A DNA stretch of 64,000 nucleotides from Rugalucina vietnamica (Eukaryota > Mollusca > Bivalvia > Lucinida > Lucinidae), in assembly GCA_964017185.1 (NCBI GenBank), contig OZ024872.1, positions 46,214,188-46,278,187 on the forward strand. Direction: 5' to 3'. Below, one piece after another: positions 1-11,004 of the stretch. Made by a program: the position numbers and the translations under genes. Each line of letters opens with the position of its first letter. Position 1 is the first letter of the stretch. The notes beneath the pieces were generated by a model. The model was not told the DNA's origin and ran no database searches. It saw only the letters and a program-made list of their open reading frames with translations.

Positions 1-128
1 TCAAGGAACATGGAACCTAAATGTACATTTGACACGACAGTTTACATAGCAAGAAGTATAGAAATGATGTCATAAATGATGTCATAACAATTAGCCAGGT
101 TACTTGTAAATACTTTGTAAACAGTTAC

Positions 129-305
129 CTGGGCATTCATCGTGAAACCAGATAAAGATCGCTTCCCAGCCGACCCCTTCATTCAATTTAGATACAATCT
201 TGTTATTCACAGCCAAATGCATAAATTGGCGAGCTGCATTTAGTTCTGCAACCACGTCGTCCTTGAAATATCTACAGCGGTGCAGGCAGCCAAATAGCTG
301 GTTTA
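129..305 (-). CDS. Internal exon, 59 codons, probable 3' continuation of the cysteine-rich gene
   Basis: The minus strand is open from a pyrimidine-rich acceptor (AG at 306-307) to a GTAACT donor (127-128), with phase 1 at both ends. It translates to a compact segment with QLFGCLHRCRYFKDDVV near the start and WEAIFIWFHDECP at the end, containing three cysteines and four aromatic residues near its C-terminus. I do not recognise the family. The phase matches the alternative donor at the end of the Thr/Ser-rich exon (1587), so it fits as the next exon of that gene, but it could be the first visible exon of a separate gene. Confidence 0.5.
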
Positions 306-3300
306 CTGGGACACTGTGATGGTAAAGTGATTGAAGTTATAATACGAGATGACGACCCGTTGAATAACTGAAAAGTCTTCATCAAAGACACACTTAGAGC
401 ATAAATAATGGTAACAGTAATGGCAATTGACAACTATTACATTCCAACTGTGAAGCAAAAGTTCATCTTAGTTTATAATAGGGATCTATGGTTTTATTAA
501 AGGGGCTAGCCGCTAGTAAATCAATATCAGAGTAAATTTGGAGTGCAAGTATTTAAAACAAAATTCAGTAGTTATGGCGATGTCCATTCGCACTATGTCT
601 GCTTATAAATATTTCTATTCTGTGATAACATCTTTTATATCAAAATTATTGTTAATTGTTTGAGATATTACAGTGTATTACAACCTTAACGGCGTCCTTG
701 TTATGGGACATAGGCAAACAGCATAGCCCCAGATGTGACGCCGCAGAACGCGGCGTCCCATCTGGGGCTATTCTGTTTGCTTAGAGAATGTTCATCGAAA
801 AATTGAATAGAATTTAAATTAAAAAATCACTCCTGACGCCCCTAAAAATAAAAATGGACTCACCCAATAAATAATGATGGGAGAATCCATTCGTCAAATA
901 TGGGTTAATAGTTAATTTATCTGAAAGTATTTGCTATACAACCTGCATAATTGCGATTCACTCGGTGGAGGCAGAGGACAGAGTCCATGACACTTATCTG
1001 AAAATGTATGAAAATAAACTACATGTACATGTCTAATGAATGCGAGCGAATTTAGCGTATTTTAAAACCTTCTTTGCAAAACATTAAAAGATTATGTATT
1101 TTTTTCCAAATTCGTCAAATGAACGAACACGGCTGTCTTTAAACTTTTCTGTTTAGCCAAGGGAAAGGGTTTTTTTGCCATGAGTCAGTCGCCATTATAA
1201 ATGCACAGACAACAAGTTAATGATAAAATGTATGAGTCTGTGCATAAGAAAACCAACAATGTGGGGTTCCGACACAAACCGGACTGTGCAACCACAGAAG
1301 CAGGCTAGAAGCTTGAAATTTCGGATTTAAGAAGAAGAGGGATTATACTATCTGTGTAACGAAAAAAAGGTACTGATCAGAGCTGCGCCATTGTTTTCAC
1401 CTATGCAGATTGTGGGTTTTCCCATGCAGCGGCTAATATATTATTGGTTTGTTAGCCAACTTTAAGTTTTGTGATTTTGTGTGAAATCGTCGATTTCGAA
1501 GAAGGCTCTTTCTCATTCGGCTCATCTGAAGACAAAATAAAATTAATAGAAATTTGGTGTCGATATGAGTGACAAAGAAGTCGTACCTTCTGTTGTCATC
1601 GTCCACGACTGTGTAAACCAGTCACTATGAGTATTAGTCTTTGTCACTGAAGTCGTTTCAGTCGACGTTGAGCCTGACACTGTAGTCCAGTCTTCTGTCG
1701 ATATTCCAGAGTGTGTAATTGTTTCAGTCGGTGTTGACGATGACATTGTCTGATCTGTGGAGGAAATCCTCGGATCTTCTCCATCTTTGGAAGTGAAGGG
1801 AAAGTCAGTGTCATGATAATGTTCGCGAAAATCAATTATCGATTTGATTCCATAATGCCAGTAATGAGAGACCAGACAGAGCAATGTTGACGTTGGCCGC
1901 AGATCTCTTTTAATATGACAAAAATGGGCTCCTCCGATTCATACATAGGCCCAATTAGAGCTGAGTTTCCGTTTAAAAGAAAATAAAACGACTTGTTAGA
2001 TCTACGTACTAGCAAGTTGTGTTATTTGCTGTATTGTTTCTTGCACAGGCTCATAAATGAGTGTTTATTACCCAATGGATGTTCAAGCATGCATGTAGCA
2101 AATAAAACATAGATTATAAAAAAACATAATGTAATAACAGTACGTCGCTGTTCTTAGATTTAAGACTACCATAAAACATACCGTCGTAACACTGTTCAAC
2201 ATCAGTGAGCCCAATGGTATCTTCAGACGGGTTAGAGCCTTCAGGACACTTGGTGCAAAGTTCGGTTCCGTTCCACGAGGGTTTGAAAGTTCCAGGGCGG
2301 CACTTCGTACAGGTCTGACCACACTGAGATCTTTCGTATCCAGCGGGACAGAAGGCTGAAATTAAAAGATCAGGTACTTGGAAGAAAGACCAAATGTACA
2401 ATCGTCATGTGTATAGATCATTAAAAGGTTTTATTGGCAAAATTGACAATGTTCTTTCAAAATGCAAATTACTTTGAAAAATATGAAATATGCTTCAGAC
2501 GGGAGACACACATCAAAAGTAAGTGTCTCTCAAATAGCACAAGTGCAAGATCACCTATCATGATGACTGACGAAATTGTCCAAGGACCTCAAAGGCTTTC
2601 ATCTCGGTGTATTTGCAAATCGTATCAGTGAATTAGACACTCATCTCTGCACAATATGTTTGTATTGAGCCCTTAGAGGGTTATTATTACTTCTTAAGGG
2701 TCACAGTTGAGGGTTCGTTCATCACCCGAAATTATGCAATATGACTCATACTATCTCCCTTTGAATGATTTCACTGCTTCCAAAGAACAAAAATTATGTA
2801 TTTTATTTGTATTGAACCATTACTCTAACCACTACTTGAATTCACTAAATGAAAGCGGCAAAGCCTGATTCCCAAATTATGTTCTACGTACGGACACATT
2901 CCTCCCTGGACTGCGCCCCCTTCCTCAGTGTTGTACAATCTGGAGGACATTTCTCACATAGTCCGGAGCCATCGTTATCCTTCCATGTGCCGTAATCACA
3001 GGGAAAACAGTCAATGACTGGCAAACATCGGTACCCCTTAGGACATGAAACTGCAAACGACATACAATGTATGCAGCATTATAAGAAAGCATGCCTGTAT
3101 ACTCACATACTGAAAGGCTTGAAATTTCGGATGTTACTATTGGAAACATTTTTCGCATAGGTAAAATTGATAAAATATGTAATGTTCGCCCTCATCTTCT
3201 TGCCAGTTAGAAGTTTTCAATTATTCAATCGCCACATCAGATAACATTCAAATAATATTAATAAACGCGCATTTGAACTTCAATTTGTTAAAAAAAATCG

Positions 3301-3604
3301 GTGGAAACCACACTCATGTAATAAATGCCATAAATACTACTATCAAAATATATATGTATACTTCTTTCAAATCAGTCGGAAATATAAACTTCTTTCAAAT
3401 TAGTCAGCCTTCTCGTTTAGTAAAATAATAATATTTACATCCTAAGTATTTAGATACTGCGTCTGTTGCAGAGTCTGTATCGTCATCTAATGGCGTCTGA
3501 AATAAAGAAAAACTTCAGCGATAGGTCTCTACCTGTTCAAATGCCTGCAGTGCTGAAAGGACTGATAATACACATATTGCAAGCAAACTTGAGACCTGAA
3601 GCAT
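129..3604 (-). CDS. Secreted cysteine-rich protein with two GCC2/GCC3 (ephrin-receptor-like) modules, 3' end probably outside the window
   Basis: Proposed exons in coding order: 3533-3604, 3439-3496, 2892-3050, 2182-2355, 1587-1784, 129-305. Exon 1 encodes a 24-residue signal peptide (MLQVSSLLAICVLSVLSALQ...). Exon 2 is a short acidic spacer. Exons 3 and 4 each encode a Cys-rich module with the spacing C-P-x-G-Y ... C-x-x-C ... C-x-x-C-P, ending in ...SREEC and ...DVEQC, as in GCC2/GCC3 (ephrin_rec_like) repeats of extracellular proteins. Exon 5 is Thr/Ser-rich and mucin-like. Exon 6 encodes an unrecognised segment with LFGCLHRC and WFHDECP. Exons 3-6 are all phase 1-1, the classic shuffled-module phase, and every junction keeps frame. 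The end is ambiguous: if the GTACGA donor at 1585-1586 is not used, exon 5 reads to a stop at 1543 and gives a complete 234-aa protein; if it is used, the gene continues through 129-305 and off the window. ATGs upstream of the chosen start open a short overlapping frame. Function unknown; a secreted adhesion or recognition role is only inference. Confidence 0.62.
685..908 (+). mobile_element. TTAA-ended hairpin MITE, copy 1 of 5 (MITE-1)
   Basis: Begins TTAACGGC and ends TATGGGTTAA. Its core is a hairpin with arms of about 26 nt around CCCCAGATG...CATCTGGGG. Other copies: 27956-28182 and 48511-48703 (opposite orientation), 36272-36474, 52372-52583. The complete ends read TTAACTCATTTA and, on the opposite strand, TTAACCCATATTTG, so the TTAA is either target duplication or terminus. 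TTAA specificity is typical of piggyBac-type transposases; no transposase is encoded. Confidence 0.75.
1233..1435 (-). mobile_element. TGAGCC-ended palindromic MITE (MITE-3), left-most copy
   Basis: Terminal inverted repeats of the form TGAGCC...GAGAAAACCAACA and TGTTGGTTTTC...GGCTCA enclose about 235 bp with a central hairpin (AGGCGCAGATCAGCT / AGCTGATCAGCGCCT). This copy is diverged. The family is the most abundant in the window (see 37301-37533 for a full copy and the list). Confidence 0.7.
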
Positions 3605-3670
3605 GATCAATCATGATGTGCCTCATAATTCTAATATCCTGAAACAAATTCTTGCTGGAGCTATATAACC

Positions 3671-3674
<4 letters not shown>

Positions 3675-3718
<44 letters not shown>
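3675..3718. repeat. (TG)n microsatellite just upstream of the cysteine-rich gene
   Basis: About 22 TG dinucleotides, starting some 70 bp upstream of the signal-peptide exon start on the minus strand. It may lie in the promoter or 5' UTR and is likely length-polymorphic. Confidence 0.95.
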
Positions 3719-3721
<3 letters not shown>

Positions 3722-4099
3722 CAGTGACAAGTAAACAACCCTAGTTGTTCGTAAACTTCTAAAATGTTCAGAAAAAGTTCTTGATTTTATAACTGACTAG
3801 TATTTTGTTTCGATGCCAAAGTGTAATCCACACTGACAAGTCCAAAGGGCAAGACGTCATAATACCAAAATCAGGAAGTGACTGACACTATATTACTGAC
3901 CCATTAAGCGCTTCAATAATTAGTTCTTTGAAATTGAAGACACACACAGTCTTTATATAGATTATGAAACAGAAGAATAAATCATGCGTCTTCTACACAA
4001 AGCATTGAAACAAAAGCACATACCCGGCCATGTGAAAATAGGTTTTTCGACATAAAAAGAATATAAAATGACATTTTGAGAAATCAATGCCAAAGAAAA

Positions 4100-5090
4100 A
4101 TAAGAGCTGTCGCAGGACAGCGTAGCTCGCCTGACTTGTGCTTTGCCACTACATCTGTTAAAATCTATGACCCATGACCTTGACCTCAAGGTTACTCAGG
4201 TGGGTCATGATGGTACTGCGTAAAACTTAAGACCAATATCTAGCAACATGCAAAGTATCAACTCAATCCATCAATATGGTCAAGAGATATAGACTTACAA
4301 AAACATTAACCAAAAACTTAAACACAAAATTTCTAAGTCTGTGACCTTGACCTCAAGGTCATCCAGGGTGGGTCATGATGGTACTGCGTAAAACTTCAGA
4401 CCAACATCTAGCAACATGCAAAGTATCAACTCAATCCATCAATATGGTCAAGAGATATAGACGTACAAAAACATTAACCAAAAACTTAAACACAAAATTT
4501 CTAAGTCCGTGACCTTGACCTCAAGGTCACCCAGGGTGGGTCATGATGGTACTGCGTAAAACTTCAGACCAATATCTAGCAACATGCAAAGTATCAACTC
4601 AATCCATCAATACGGTCAAGAGATATAGACTTACAAAAACATTAACCAAAAACTTAAACACAAAATTTCTAAGTCCGTGACCTTGACCTCAAGGTCACCC
4701 AGGGTGGGTCATGATGGTACTGCGTAAAACTTCAGACCAATATCTAGCAACATGCAAAGTATCAACTTGATCCATCAACATGGTCAAGAGATATAGACTT
4801 TTAAAAAACTTTAACCAAAAACTTAAACACAAAATGTCTATGTCTGTGACCTTGACCTCAAGGTCACCCAGGGTGGGTCATGATGGTACAGCATAAAACG
4901 TCAGACCAATATCTAGAAAACATGCAAAGTATCAACTTGATCCATCAACATGGTCAAGAGATATAGACTTTTAAAAAACTTTAACCGAAAGTGTGACGCG
5001 GACGCACACGTAAACGTAAACGTAAACGTAAACGCGCACGACCGAGGTGACTACAATAGCTCTATGCACTTCGTGCAGGCGAGCTAATAA
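4100..5090 (+). mobile_element. Pearl-like element A with five ~168-bp tandem units
   Basis: Bounded by inverted ends TAGCTCGCCTG (4133) and CAGGCGAGCTA (5076-5086). The body is about five direct repeats, with the GACCTTGACCTCAAGG motif at 4176, 4342, 4511, 4679 and 4848 (period 166-169 bp). A short microsatellite of ACGTAA units (about 5008-5034) comes just before the right end. Ends, then core repeats, then microsatellite, then hairpin end is the layout known for bivalve pearl/Helentron-type non-autonomous elements. No coding capacity. Confidence 0.75.
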
Positions 5091-5514
5091 CACTGCCAAT
5101 TTAACACCGACCAATCAATGCACATAGGCTTAAAGCAGAATGAGTCGAGACGAGACTAGTCATATTTATCCTGGATTGAGTTTTATCAGAAATATTGTTT
5201 ATAAGTCAATTTAACGCTGAACCAGGAAGAAACCTTTGTATTTTTTCCACAGTTGCTCTATCTGGTGTCAGTTAAAACCTCAACAAAACAACTCTCACGT
5301 ATTAGACTAACGTTTTCGAAAATGCAGCCCAAGATCTCTGTGCATTCCTAAGTGAATATCAATTTGGGAGAGTGATAGGGAGCACATTATAAATTGGCCA
5401 GGATCTGACTTTGCCAGTTTAGTCATTGGCCTGAAAAACTTGAACAGTACACGAGTCAAATAAAAATCAAATCTAAGATCCTTTAGAAATACTGTAATGT
5501 TGTACATTTCAAAA

Positions 5515-5665
5515 GGGTAGATACAAAGGCTAGTATTATCCAAGGGGGGCAAATATATTAAATGTTGGTTACAAAACGCATCTAAACAAATGATAATTTT
5601 CTGATTTCTGGAAATATCCTCGCTTATCTCAAATGACCAAAGGGAAATATAATCTGCACTATGGA
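5515..5665 (+). repeat. Dispersed repeat R1, partial copy
   Basis: Resembles 22430-22556: both contain GCTAGTATTATC/ACTAGTATTATC, an ATATATTAAA core, TTTCTGATTTCT, and end in CTGCACTATGGATGAT. R1 also occurs at 5730-6106 continuing at 7051-7145 (interrupted by a TIR element), at 11266-11530 and at 22236-22556, always in plus orientation. No coding capacity seen; possibly an old element or duplicated intron DNA. Confidence 0.6.
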
Positions 5666-5729
5666 TGATGTACGGGGGGACATTTAGGGCCGCCACACGA
5701 CACAACACCAGCTACAGTAATAGCAAATA

Positions 5730-6106
5730 AAAGTTAAAACTGAGATAATTCACCTGAGAGCAGTGAACGGGGATGGGCCATATCATGGTTTCGGCTTCAT
5801 AAGCCTCTTCAGTGACCCTGTAGATTTGACAACATGGAGTCAAAGAGAATTTTACTGTAATTTGCGCGTTTCAACAGGGTAGTCGAAACCGGCGTTTTAC
5901 GAATGCGCGAATCGATATATCAAATGCGCAGATTTTTTTTACGAATGCGCGAAAAAAAGACTATCAAATGCGCGTTTAAAATGCGCGGAAATTAATTGCT
6001 TTTACAGGTATTTTAAGGTATACCGATTGTATCTCACTATCAAGACCGAAGTTATGATAGCGAGTCGAAACAAAGACTCTTGAGTATTATCCAAAATGGG
6101 TCCAAC
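5730..6106 (+). repeat. Dispersed repeat R1, left part of an interrupted copy
   Basis: Matches 11266-11450 and 22250-22440 (AGAGCAGTGAAC, GATGGGCCATA, GGTTTCGGCT, CAACAGGGTAGTCGA). At about 5890-6060 it carries an extra stretch with repeated AATGCGCGAA motifs absent from the other copies. The copy breaks at 6107 where a TIR element is inserted and resumes at 7051. Confidence 0.6.
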
Positions 6107-7050
6107 TATACACATGGAAATAAGTTAGGGAACACTGTAATAATGTGACTACCAACTTTGGACTGTATATATCCTTCTCGTAAAAAAGTATGAAGAATGT
6201 TTTGACAACTTGTCAGAATCTGTAGTATCCAAAGTTGTTGTTATGTGAAAATGGTTAGCATCAAACATAAACTGCGGCGGAGAGCGGCCCGGCCATCTTT
6301 GATTCAGAAAATGTTTGCTAAATTCAAGAAACGCACTGCTAGTCTTTGCGATAACTTCGTTATTTGAACTCAAATTGTCGTAATTTTTCGTAAGCACAAA
6401 GCTGAGACATTGCTTGTCGAACTTTGATCATAAACTTTTTATTTTCTGACCGACTGTCGGCGGTAGGTCCATACTTTTACGGGGGTAGGTTTCATGATCA
6501 CGTTTTGTTTTTTGGGTATGCATTTTGCAGGTTGTAAATGTTGGGCCAGATATTCGATATGATCCTTTAGGAATCTAAACATGCACGTTCTGGTTAGTGT
6601 CCAAGGGGAAATATTCTTTTACGGCTTTATTTGCAAAATATACAAGATTTTTGCTTTCCACAGAAATCAATGCAAACTGTAGATTTTGTATGATTAGTTG
6701 GTTTGGAGATGAAGCATGATACTTTATGTCTGAAGTCGTTTATTCATTCAGAACGATCAGATTCAACATTTTATTCCTGTTTTGCTTTCAAAAATTGAGT
6801 TTTGCGGAGTGCAGAAGCAAAAAGGCAAACTTGTATTCAGTAAAAGTGGAGTTGTTCATATATGGCATATTGTATCCTCCGTAGCACTAAGACAAAATGT
6901 TGTAAATTTCCATACATTGGTCTGTAGCTAGGCCAAGATATGACATATATGTGATAAAAATTTCAGTATCGCCAGAAAAACGGAAAATGGATTTTTTTCA
7001 AACTTTCCCCAAGGGCTAAAAGTGCTCCCTAACTTATTCCCATGTGTATA
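6107..7050. mobile_element. TIR element of about 940 bp nested in repeat R1
   Basis: Inverted repeats of 30 bp with two mismatches lie at 6107-6136 and 7021-7050 (TATACACATGG.AATAAG in one orientation, CTTATTCCCATGTGTATA in the other). R1 sequence flanks both sides, so insertion into R1 is directly visible. The TATA/TA at the junctions suggests a TA target duplication (Tc1/mariner-like), but this is inference. No transposase ORF. Confidence 0.75.
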
Positions 7051-7144
7051 TATTAAATGTTGACGGTTAGAAAACGCCTTAGTTTTTAGTAAAACAAAGA
7101 TAATCTGAAAATTTAATATGTAACAAAACAACTTTAAATTGAAA

Positions 7145-9146
7145 CTAGAGGACCATTGGTCCTGTAGCTCACCTGAGAGATTATCACATTGTAAGCTCAT
7201 GAGATTTAAATTAATTGAGAATCGTCAATGAAAGTCTATGCATGGACACTATTGACCCCCGGGGCATGGCCAAATTTGACCCAGGGGCATGACTGGCACA
7301 ATTTATAATGGGGACTACCAAACATTGCTACATACAAAATATAGAAGCTCTGGGCCTTTTAGTTTCAGAGAAGAAGATTTTTGTTAGTTTTTCCCATTGT
7401 AGGTCTATGGAGACTATCTACCCCCGGGGCGTGGCCAAATTTGACCCCAGGGGCATGGCTGGCACAATTTATGTAGAGGACCATTAGCCATTGCCACATA
7501 CAAAATATCAAAGCTGTGTGCACTGTGGTTTCAGAGAAGAAGATTTTTGAATTTTTTTCCCATAGCAAGTCTATCGAGACTATCAACCTCCGCGGCCTGG
7601 CCAAATTTGACCCCAGGGGCATGAATGGCACAATTTATGTAGAGGACCATTAGCCATTGCTACATACCAAATATCAAAGCTGTGGGCCTAGTGGTTTCAG
7701 AGAAGAAGATTTTTTTTATTTTTTTCCCCATAGTAAGTCTATGGAGACTATCAACCCCCGGGGCGTGGCCAAATTTGACCCCAGGGGCATGAATGGCACA
7801 ATTTATGTAGGGGACCATTAGCCATTGCTACATACCAAATATCAAAGCTGTGGGCCTAGTGGTTTCAGAGAAGAAGATTTTTTTTAGTTTTTCCTATTGT
7901 AGGTCTATGGAGACTATCGACCCCCGGGGCGTAGCCAAATTTGACCCCGGGGACATGATTGGCACAATTTATGTAGAAGACCATTAGCCATTGCCACATA
8001 CAAAATATCAAAGCTGTGGGCCCTGTGGTTTCAGAGAAGAAGATTTTTTAATTTTTTTCCCATAGTATGTCTATGGAGACTATCAACCCCCGGGGCGTGG
8101 CCAAATTTGACCCCAGGGGCATGGCTGGCACAATTTATGTAGAGGACCATTAGCCATTTCCACATACCAAATATCAAAGCTGTTGGCCTAGTGGTTTCAG
8201 AGTAGAAGATTTTTTTAGTTTTTTTTTTCCTATTGTAGGTCTATGGAGACTATCGACCCCCGGGGCGTGGCCAAATTTGACCCCAGGGGCATGATTGGCA
8301 CAATTTATGTAGAGGACCATTAGCCTTTGCCACCTACAAAATATCAAAGCTGTGGGCCCTGTGGTTTCAGAGAAGAAGATTTTTTTTATTTTTTCCCATA
8401 GTAAGTCTATGGAGACTATCAACCCCCGGGGCGTGGCCAAATTTGACCCCAGGGGCATGAATGGCATAATTTATGTAGAGGACCATTAGCCATTGCTACA
8501 TACCAAATATCAAAGCTGTGGGCCTAGTGGTTTCAGAGAAGAAGATTTTTTTTAGTTTTTCCAATTGTAAGTCTATGGAGACTATCGACCCCCGGGGCGT
8601 GGCCAAATTTGACCCCAGGGGCATGGCTGGCACAATTTATGTAGAGGACTATTAGCCATTGCCACATACCAAATATCAAAGCTGTGGGCCCTGTGGTTTC
8701 AGAGAAGAAGATTTTTTAATTTTTTTCCCCATAGTAAGTCTATGGAGACTATCGACCCCCCGGGGCGTGGCCAAATTTGACCCCAGGGGCACGAATGGCA
8801 CAATTTATGTAGAGGACCATTAGACATTGCTACATACCAACTATCAAAGCTGTGGGCCTAGTGGTTTCAGAGAAGAAGATTTTTTTAGTTTTTCCCATTG
8901 TAAGTCTATGGGACCTATCTGTTGCCATGGAAACCACAATTTTGATACAATCTGCTCCAAAACCTAATGCCATCAATCCCCCAACCCAATTATGGTTCAC
9001 ATTAAATTTGATCAAGATTGGCCTACTAGCTTCAGAAATATTCTTCTTTGAAATTGTGGACGGACGACGGACGGACGACGACGGACGACGGATGCCTGCC
9101 TATCCTATAAGCTCACCTGTGAGCCTTCGGCTCAGGTGAGCTAAAA
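7145..9146 (+). mobile_element. Pearl-like element B with ten ~168-bp tandem units
   Basis: Starts CTAGAGGACCATTGGTCCTG followed by TAGCTCACCTGAG. The body is about ten direct repeats (period 165-170 bp), each with a CCCCCGGGGCGTGGCC box (at roughly 7254, 7420, 7587, 7754, 7919, 8087, 8256, 8423, 8588, 8757) and TTTCAGAGAAGAAGATTTT. An ACGGACG-type microsatellite (9058-9093) is followed by a strong hairpin, AGCTCACCTGTGAGCC / GGCTCAGGTGAGCT, and AAAA. Same architecture and nearly the same unit length as element A, but unrelated unit sequence. ORFs inside are repeat artefacts. Confidence 0.85.
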
Positions 9147-9164
9147 ATAACATAACTCAGTCTT

Positions 9165-9500
9165 AGGATTTAATAAAACACATTCGTATCTTCAGACCAT
9201 GTCCATAACACATGTAAAGTTTCAAAATAATCAAAATTAAACTGAAGGAGGAATTATATACACAAGGTACCCACTGTTCATTCAGTTGCATTGTCAAAAT
9301 GTCCAAAAAATTGCCAAGTTCAAATTGCAAAAAGGGTGGCAAACGTTAATCTGAGGATTATATCCATACCGGATGCACATCTCAAATGCATTGTCAGGAC
9401 ATCTGTTAAGTTTCAAAAGAATCGGAGGAGTTGCGCACGCAAGGTACATACTTATACTATGAGACTTAAGTTTAGCAATTTTCAATTAATTTCCAAATTG
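9165..9500 (+). mobile_element. Truncated pearl-like element, two core units
   Basis: Two units resembling the core of the element at 39386-40325: AAAATGTCCAAAAAATTG, AAGTTCAAATTG, TTAATCTGAGGATTATATCC and GGAGTTGCGCACGCAAGGTAC. The ends are missing. It lies directly behind element B. Confidence 0.6.
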
Positions 9501-10905
9501 TGAATTGATATGAAGATGAACTGAAAAAAAAACTCTTTAACCCATCAATATTTAAACCTAAAGGAACCACAATTTCCACTTTTCGCTGGAAAGCCATCTT
9601 TTCCTGATGCAATTACGTTGCGTCAAAATTTACAGGGGGTCACCTTAAAATTCACATTGTTTCTCGGCCTCTGAAAAGTTAAAGGTTTATTCCTAAAACA
9701 GTCATTTAACACCTTCTTGTGGTCAAAAAGAGTACTGTACGATGATCGTAGAGATTTGGTTACATTCTGAAATCAGGTAAGGCCCCGATGTATGACGTAA
9801 CTGACGTTGTATTGTTCCGTTGCTTTTCTACCGAAATGATCCCATACGTGTTTATTTGGTGAAATGATGTGCGACTTTGCTTTTTGTACGAGAAAACGAT
9901 CGCTAAATAGGCCTAGACGGTTTGATGTGTTCATGTCTATGCTTGCACGTTTACGTTTAACGTTGACAGGACCGGAAACCTATCGGCGATATTCACGGTG
10001 CTCGCACCACGCAGGTTGTTTCCAGTCAGCTGTTTCGATCGTAGGATTTAATAAAACAGTCAGCTGTTTCGATACAAATCCCTCTTTCCATGCCGTTAAT
10101 TATCAAGCCTGAAATTCGTAGATTGCATAGGAATCGATTACGTTACTATGACGTCAAATTGTCATTGCCCTATATCATGGTAGCCTTACGTTGTCTGGCG
10201 TCATGATGTCGGTTTTTGACGTTGTTAGCTGACGGAATGCTCTAGGAGATTTTTCGTGCTCGCGCAAGCTTAAAAGCTTCAACTGTCTTTCTTATTCTTC
10301 ATGTCTGCACCGAGCGTATTGATCTTCGTGTTACGTTGGTTTAACGTCAGGCCATAACGGCGTCCCCTGATGGAATTTTTCAAATGTCATTCCGGTTTAT
10401 TCTTAATGACACTTTAACCAATAAACAAGGCAAAAATTGATAACATGTGATGCATGTGGAATGCTGAGCACGTGATTTGCAAGATATTTTAAACGTAACG
10501 TAGCAACTGGTGGACGTAAGAAAAACACACAAACTCGTCTCGATACATGAATTTGACCATCACTTGACATTTTAAAAGCGTATCGACAGTTTTCAAATTT
10601 TTGATTTTGAAAATAATGATGGATAAAAATTGCTAAACTTAAGTCCTGTAGTATATATATGGGGATGGAAGGACGGACATGTATACGGAAGGACGGAAAC
10701 CCTCCGCTTTTCTCTGAAAAGGCGGTGGACAAAAATTGACAATCTATCAAGTTAAGCTATTAAATTACGACGGTTTCGAAATCTAGCTAAAACACAGACC
10801 TCAAAGTTCGAGCATCCTAAAAGGGGTTCAGAAATTCATATGATTGAGATACTACTAGTATTTGAAAAAAAGTCTCATCAAAATACTGATAAAAGGGGAA
10901 TTTAC
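9501..10905. other. No recognisable gene
   Basis: About 1.4 kb without a supported exon. A duplicated CAGTCAGCTGTTTCGAT string occurs at about 10023 and 10058. It may be intron of the gene that starts at 11004, but I could not find a convincing second exon. Confidence 0.4.
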
Positions 10906-11004
10906 ATCAATTGTACTCCATGACTGTGGCTTGTTCGTTGCTTCTTCCTGTTGTGCTGTGGCAATTCCAGTTATGACAAACAACCAGATGAGTTCAGTAT
11001 ACAT
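10906..11004 (-). CDS. Orphan first exon encoding a signal peptide
   Basis: ATG at 11002-11004 opens a 33-codon exon: MYTELIWLFVITGIATA, a typical secretory signal with probable cleavage after TA, followed by QQEEATNKPQSWSTID, then a GTAAAT donor at 10904-10905. The exon is phase 0 at the donor. It lies about 1.65 kb downstream of the lipocalin stop and must belong to a different minus-strand gene whose later exons should fall between 3605 and 10905; I could not identify any, and repeats may have displaced them. It could be a pseudogene remnant. Confidence 0.45.

Larger units (their letters stand above)
306..1542. other. Intron or 3' flank with two MITE insertions
   Basis: No coding signal is seen. 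It holds one TTAA-flanked hairpin MITE (685-908) and one copy of the TGAGCC-ended MITE (1233-1435). The remainder is AT-rich unique-looking DNA. Confidence 0.6.

Noticed and set aside
5307-5708. 133-codon minus-strand ORF
   Set aside because: Runs through repeat R1 sequence with no signal peptide, domain or splice context. A cysteine-containing mini-exon near 5650-5690 was considered for the 11004 gene but the phase did not fit.
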